The notes under the pieces: generated by a model
Databases searched by the model: none
Told to the model about the DNA's origin: nothing
The model's input: only the letters and a program-made list of their open reading frames with translations
Assembly (NCBI GenBank): GCA_029783825.1
Contig: JAREIK010001332.1
Span: 3,830,314-3,894,313, forward strand
Source: Sapria himalayana
Lineage: Eukaryota > Streptophyta > Magnoliopsida > Malpighiales > Rafflesiaceae
DNA length: 64,000 nucleotides
Direction of reading: 5' to 3'
Shown: positions 59,912 to 64,000 of the stretch, piece after piece
Position numbering within the stretch: position 1 is the stretch's first letter
How the letters are laid out: the number at the start of each line of letters is the position of its first letter
Translations under genes and position numbers: made by a program

Positions 59912-61450
59912 CTTTATTAGATGTCGCGACATTATATCATTCATCTTCTGAACTTTTTTTAGTGGGAACTTGAATTCTTGGAAAATTTTAGTAGGAGCCA
60001 TACCTTTTGTTTAATTCACAATACTATCAACTCTAAAAGTTATATAATGATCTTGTTCAATACATTATCCTTGTAGCACTTTCCCACTTTTAAGTAAAAT
60101 AGATGAGTAATTTTTTGGATTTGCTTTAGTATTACTTGGAAGCTCATTTACTTATTTTTCATTTATCAATAATGTTAATTATCCAATTTGGCCTTCTTTA
60201 TTCTTCCTCATTGCCAAACTTATTTGATTAAATCTCAATTCAAATTTCTCTATTTGAGTGTCTTAAGTATTATTTGTCTTTATAGATTCTACTAAAATAA
60301 CATTCATGTTTTTCTTCGGGGTTGTTTTCTCTTCTATTTATGATAGTTGATATTTCAAGCATGAGCTTCCTTATTTATTTTATCCCACCACATTATTCCC
60401 ATAATTTTTTAAAGATTACAAAATATTTGATAACTCATTCTATTAGTCTCCATATAAAAAATTTTCATTATGTCTAATGTTTGGTTGGTAATGCATTGAG
60501 ATATTGTTGTTGAATCAAAATACATACATTTTTCTTTGTGTCTAGGTGGTTTCTTCCATTTGATAATATTGATCCAAGTCTATCGATTCATGTGGATGCA
60601 AAATGACAATCTCTCCTTATCATCTTTTCTTTTCTTCTTGTTTGTCAAGCTTCCTTAGGAGTGCTTCCATTTTCACTTCAATTACGGTGAATCAATCTAA
60701 CTTTAATATTCTGGTTTGTTTTCTTTCAAATGAATGATTCATTGGAGTTAGTAGTTTTTATTTATTATTTCCTCAAATAAATTATGTCTCCTTCAAAAAT
60801 TTGTTCATAATCGAACTTCCCATGGCCGTATTAACTATGCACCTCATTATATAGTTCAACTTATTTTAAAAAGTCTGAGCTTGAAACCACAACTCAAATC
60901 TATGTTGAGGGCATCTTCTCAATAACTTTTTAAAATGGTCACAGGTATCATATAGAATCTCTTACTCATCTTGATGGAACTAATTTATTACTCCATAATT
61001 GAGAAGTAATTTGAGATAGAAAAAACTTTTTGAGAAATATCTTCACTAGTTCATCTTTATACTCAATATAGCTTTGAGATAAATATTGTAACCAACTTTA
61101 TACATTATCCCACAATAAAAATGAAATAAATAACCTTATTATAATGAGGTTAATTCCAATCATCTTTATCATATTGCATAACTCTAAAAATATTATGACA
61201 TATCTATTAGGATCTTCCAATACATTTTTGTTGTATTGGTGCTACTAAACCATAACTATAAGACTCAGATTCAACTTAAAGTAGTTTTTTTTCCAATTAT
61301 TGCAATCAAATATTTGAATAACTACCAATCATCATGAATTACTAATAATCTCTCAAAGTGTGGTGGTTGATGAGTTTTTGGACAATTGTCCATTACTGCC
61401 TTAGTGTCTCTACTACTATAAATTCTCTCCATATGCTATTTATCAGCTTT
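59912..61450 (-). pseudogene. Ty3/gypsy (Athila/Tat-type) gag relic
   Basis: Minus strand, from 61450 downward in broken frames: leader and gag start; ILYDTCDHFKKLLRRCPQHR followed by FELWFQAQTF (about 60965-60870), the retrotransposon gag core with its typical E-x-W-E-RFK-x-LL-x-x-CPHHG pattern; SSIMNKF (about 60810); MEALLRKLDKQEEKK (about 60680); a TQIEKFELRFNQISLAMRKN stretch (about 60265-60200); and the linker with VNELPSNT-type and SGKVLQG-type motifs (60151-60060). Many stops. The primer-binding site and LTR lie upstream at 61730 and beyond, in the correct orientation. Confidence 0.85.
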
Positions 61451-61729
61451 TTGTCTAGAAATTGTTCTTTTCATTATTTTGATTTTTGGGTCCCGAAAAG
61501 TTAGCTTAGTACTAGAGCTTCATCTCATAAAAGGGTGCTAAATGAATAAGGAAAAAAAAACAAGCAAAATACAAAAATATATCTATCTACTTTCCAAACA
61601 AGATTACAAGATTAATATTTAGATTCAAAAAGATTTATCAAATTTAATATTATCTAAACTACTAAAAATGAATTATTTTTTTTACAAGAATAATTATGTT
61701 AAATTATGTCGATTAACCAAACTAAATAT

Positions 61730-61747
61730 TTTTCAACAATGATACCA
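61730..61747 (-). other. Decayed tRNA-Asp-type primer-binding site, copy 1
   Basis: On the minus strand TGGTATCATTGTTGAAAA, against TGGCGCCGTTGCCGGGGA, shows nine matches; all nine differences are C-to-T or G-to-A. Confidence 0.65.
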
Positions 61748-62379
61748 CAAACTTATTATAACTTTGTTATGCTGTATATTTTTATTAGTTATGTAGTATC
61801 CCAAAATCTCATTAGTAAGGGTATGTTATCAATAAAGATCTACAAGTATTTGAGTCATATAAGTATTTAAGAAGACTTTCGTCTATATATTAATCTATAG
61901 AGTAATGTATCAGCAGTTTGTTATTTAATAGCGAGATAACTTATTTCTAGTAAAATAGATGTTTTAGATTGCGAAATCAATCTTAGGTCTTGAAGCATTA
62001 GCTTAGTCACAGAGCTTCATCACATAAAAGGGTGCTAAAAAATAAGGAAAAAGAGAAGTAAAAAAAATATAATTTTCTTTCTATTCATTAACTCTTTATT
62101 AGTTTTTTGTCTGGAGATTATTTTATCCATTATTTTAATTTCTAGGTCTAGAAGGATTAGCTCAATCCTAGAGCTTAATCATTAAAAGGGTTCAAAAAAA
62201 TAAGGAAAAAAAAAGATAAGTAAATAAATATATGATTATCTACTTTGCAAACAAGATAACAAATTAACATTTAGATTCAAAAAGATTTATTAAATTTAAT
62301 GTTATCTAACTACAACAAAAAAATTATTTTTTCACAAGAATAATTATGTTAAATCACACTGATTTACTAAACTAAATAT

Positions 62380-62397
62380 TTTTCCATAATGGCATCA
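62380..62397 (-). other. Decayed tRNA-Asp-type primer-binding site, copy 2
   Basis: On the minus strand TGATGCCATTATGGAAAA. It keeps G at position 5, which copy 1 has lost, plus CC at 6-7. With the other two copies only four of the 18 consensus positions are without a supporting base. Confidence 0.6.
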
Positions 62398-62739
62398 AAA
62401 ATTATTATGACTTTATTACATGACCTAATTTTGTTATTTATTAGTGCCTTAGTATCTCATTGGTGAGGATATCTCATCAATAAAGATCAACAAGTATATA
62501 AGTCATATAAATAATAAAGAATATTTTCATTCAGATATCGATCCATAGAGAATATATCATTAGTTCGGTCATTCAACAGTGAGATAATTTATTTCTAGTA
62601 ATATAGATAATTCATATTATGAAATCAAACTTAGATCTATGGATGTATGTTTATTTAATTTATGTGATATATATTCAAATAGTTTGAATTATATTATGTT
62701 TGAACATAAAAAAAAATTAAGGTTTGGTTCTTGTGTAAT

Positions 62740-64000
62740 AATTTTTTTTTCTAACTGATATACAAGATGTTTATCATCATTGAGTCCATCCTAAATGATT
62801 GTTCCCTCTTAGATATATACTCAGTATATTATCACTGAGATAATAAATCATTTGTGTTTGACAATCATTCATAATCTCATACATTTAAAGTAACTCATTA
62901 ATTGCTTTTAGTGGTTGTTCATATGTATGCTTTTATTCACTAATCTCTTGTGTCATAAAGACCAAAATTTGAAATAGTTTATAAGTATTTGTACTTTCAA
63001 ATTCATAAGAGTCAAACTTGCATAATTAACATATAATTCTCTCAAATTTTATAAGAATGAATTATACGAGTAAAAGCAACTCAAAAGTTACTATCTTATA
63101 AATCAAAATGTATTCATGTATATACCGAGGATTATCTACCAATGTTTCCTTGGTGATGCTATAACTCACACACTAAAGGTGAACATCTTAGAAGAATATT
63201 CTATATAATAGTCATTCCAATAGAGAACTAGTTCTTATAAGACAAATACAATGGATTATCATGTAAAAATATTCTTGTTTTTAGCTTCATAAGTACCATA
63301 CTCATAATAATTAACCTAACTAAATTTTGGGTTTAAATATATTGGTTTATTTTGTACACCACAGTCAGAATGATTATTACTTCCTTTCTATTATATACAT
63401 AAGTGAGCCTTATAGTTTATTTATTACCATTCATCATTGCCAATCTCACACAAACTCACATATAGTTAAAATCTTAATTCAATTTTTATTTAATCATTCA
63501 TTTATTAATTTTTAAAATATAACAAAAATCAAAGTTCATTCATTCATTAATATAAATCTATTTATACATCACATAAATTTTAGACTACATATTATTTTGA
63601 TATTAACTTCTAAATCTATCGTAGAAAGGGAGAGATTTGAGAGTCGCACCCCCAATTATAGGGATTAACTTATGCCTTATATTTATTGCTTTATTTTGAA
63701 TCTCCTATGAGGTGTGAAATTGTCTCATAAGATTTTGTAGGTATGTCTTGGCTTTTGCTTGGTGTATGGGGGAAGAAGAAGGAGGGGGATGGAGATTTTT
63801 TTTGATTTCTCTCTCTCTTTCTTTTTATATTCAAATGATTTCGTATCACTTTTAATTAGAAAGTCATGACTTTTGAAAGAAAACCATAATTTTGGCCTTC
63901 AACTTTTAAGTTGAATGTCATGATCTTAAATTAGTAAATATAACTCTAAAATATATAGAAATCTTTTTATGACACTGCTGGGCAATATCTATGACTTGGG
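62740..64000 (-). repeat. LTR-like unit in inverted orientation, cut by the window end
   Basis: The reverse complement matches the plus-strand units. CTTCATAAGTACCATACTCA (63282) corresponds to the TGAGTATG...CATGAAG landmark, GTACACCACAGTCAG...AAGTGAGC corresponds to the GTCATGAGACACA region, and 63850-63990 again has GTCATGAC-type phrases. It is the upstream LTR of the minus-strand gypsy relic. Confidence 0.6.

Larger units (their letters stand above)
61440..62740 (-). repeat. ~652-bp tandem duplication of LTR end, PBS and leader
   Basis: The sequence at 61440-62090 repeats at about 62092-62740 with an offset of 651-654 bases. Matching points: TTTTTGTCTAGAAATT/TTTTTGTCTGGAGATT; TTAGATTCAAAAAGATTTAT; ACTAAATATTTTTC; GAGATAACTTATTTCTAGT. 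Each copy includes a decayed primer-binding site. It lies at the 5' boundary of the minus-strand gypsy relic. Confidence 0.85.

Overview
This window is nuclear DNA of a flowering plant, very AT-rich and built almost entirely from transposable elements of different ages. The evidence is an L1-type plant LINE whose ORF2 ends in an RNase H-like domain, hAT elements with 8-bp target duplications, Ty1/copia and Ty3/gypsy remains, MULE and MITE pieces, and one recognisable plant gene exon. I cannot name the species. I found no rRNA, tRNA, CRISPR or intact protein-coding gene.

Layout. 1-2880: 3' half of a decayed LINE with its poly(A) tail. 2900-3250: remnant of a non-autonomous hAT. 3260-5426: AT-rich DNA. 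5435-9036: hAT element 1, 3.6 kb, complete ends, perfect 8-bp duplication, transposase on the minus strand. 9128-9676: decayed hAT derivative. 11901-18796: an old hAT (element 3) whose transposase is split by a younger, nearly complete hAT of the same family (element 2, 12790-16296, plus strand). 19200-24240: small inverted-repeat elements, a MULE transposase relic, a head-to-tail dimer of a ~210-bp MITE, and short duplications. 24240-26510: copia pol relic on the minus strand. 26511-27090: another hAT derivative. 27545-27751: first coding exon of a geranylgeranyltransferase type I beta subunit (GGB) on the minus strand. 29060-30100: relic of an Ac-like hAT transposase. 31540-35640: two diverged long direct repeats flanking a tRNA-iMet-type primer-binding site, probably an LTR pair; one contains a MITE. 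38600-50450: tandem array of four diverged ~2.7-kb units that I read as LTRs of a gypsy element, one carrying a 641-bp hAT derivative with a 26-bp minisatellite. 54396-61450: broken gypsy element on the minus strand (gag 61.4-59.9 kb, integrase end near 54.5 kb), interrupted by a tetranucleotide satellite and a duplicated copia relic. 61440-64000: gypsy leader and LTR in inverted orientation, running off the window.

The best-supported results are three. First, the hAT family (TIR TAGAGGTGTCAAACG..., very GC-rich ends, 707-codon transposase) has two young copies that broke independently, and one of them sits inside an older family member. Second, a MITE dimer has an exact 8-bp spacer and one outer target duplication, as if it had moved as a dimer. 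Third, a gypsy LTR array has primer-binding sites decayed almost only by C-to-T and G-to-A changes. No new gene system was found; the novelty is in transposon structure and history. Coordinates of decayed elements are approximate unless a target duplication is quoted.
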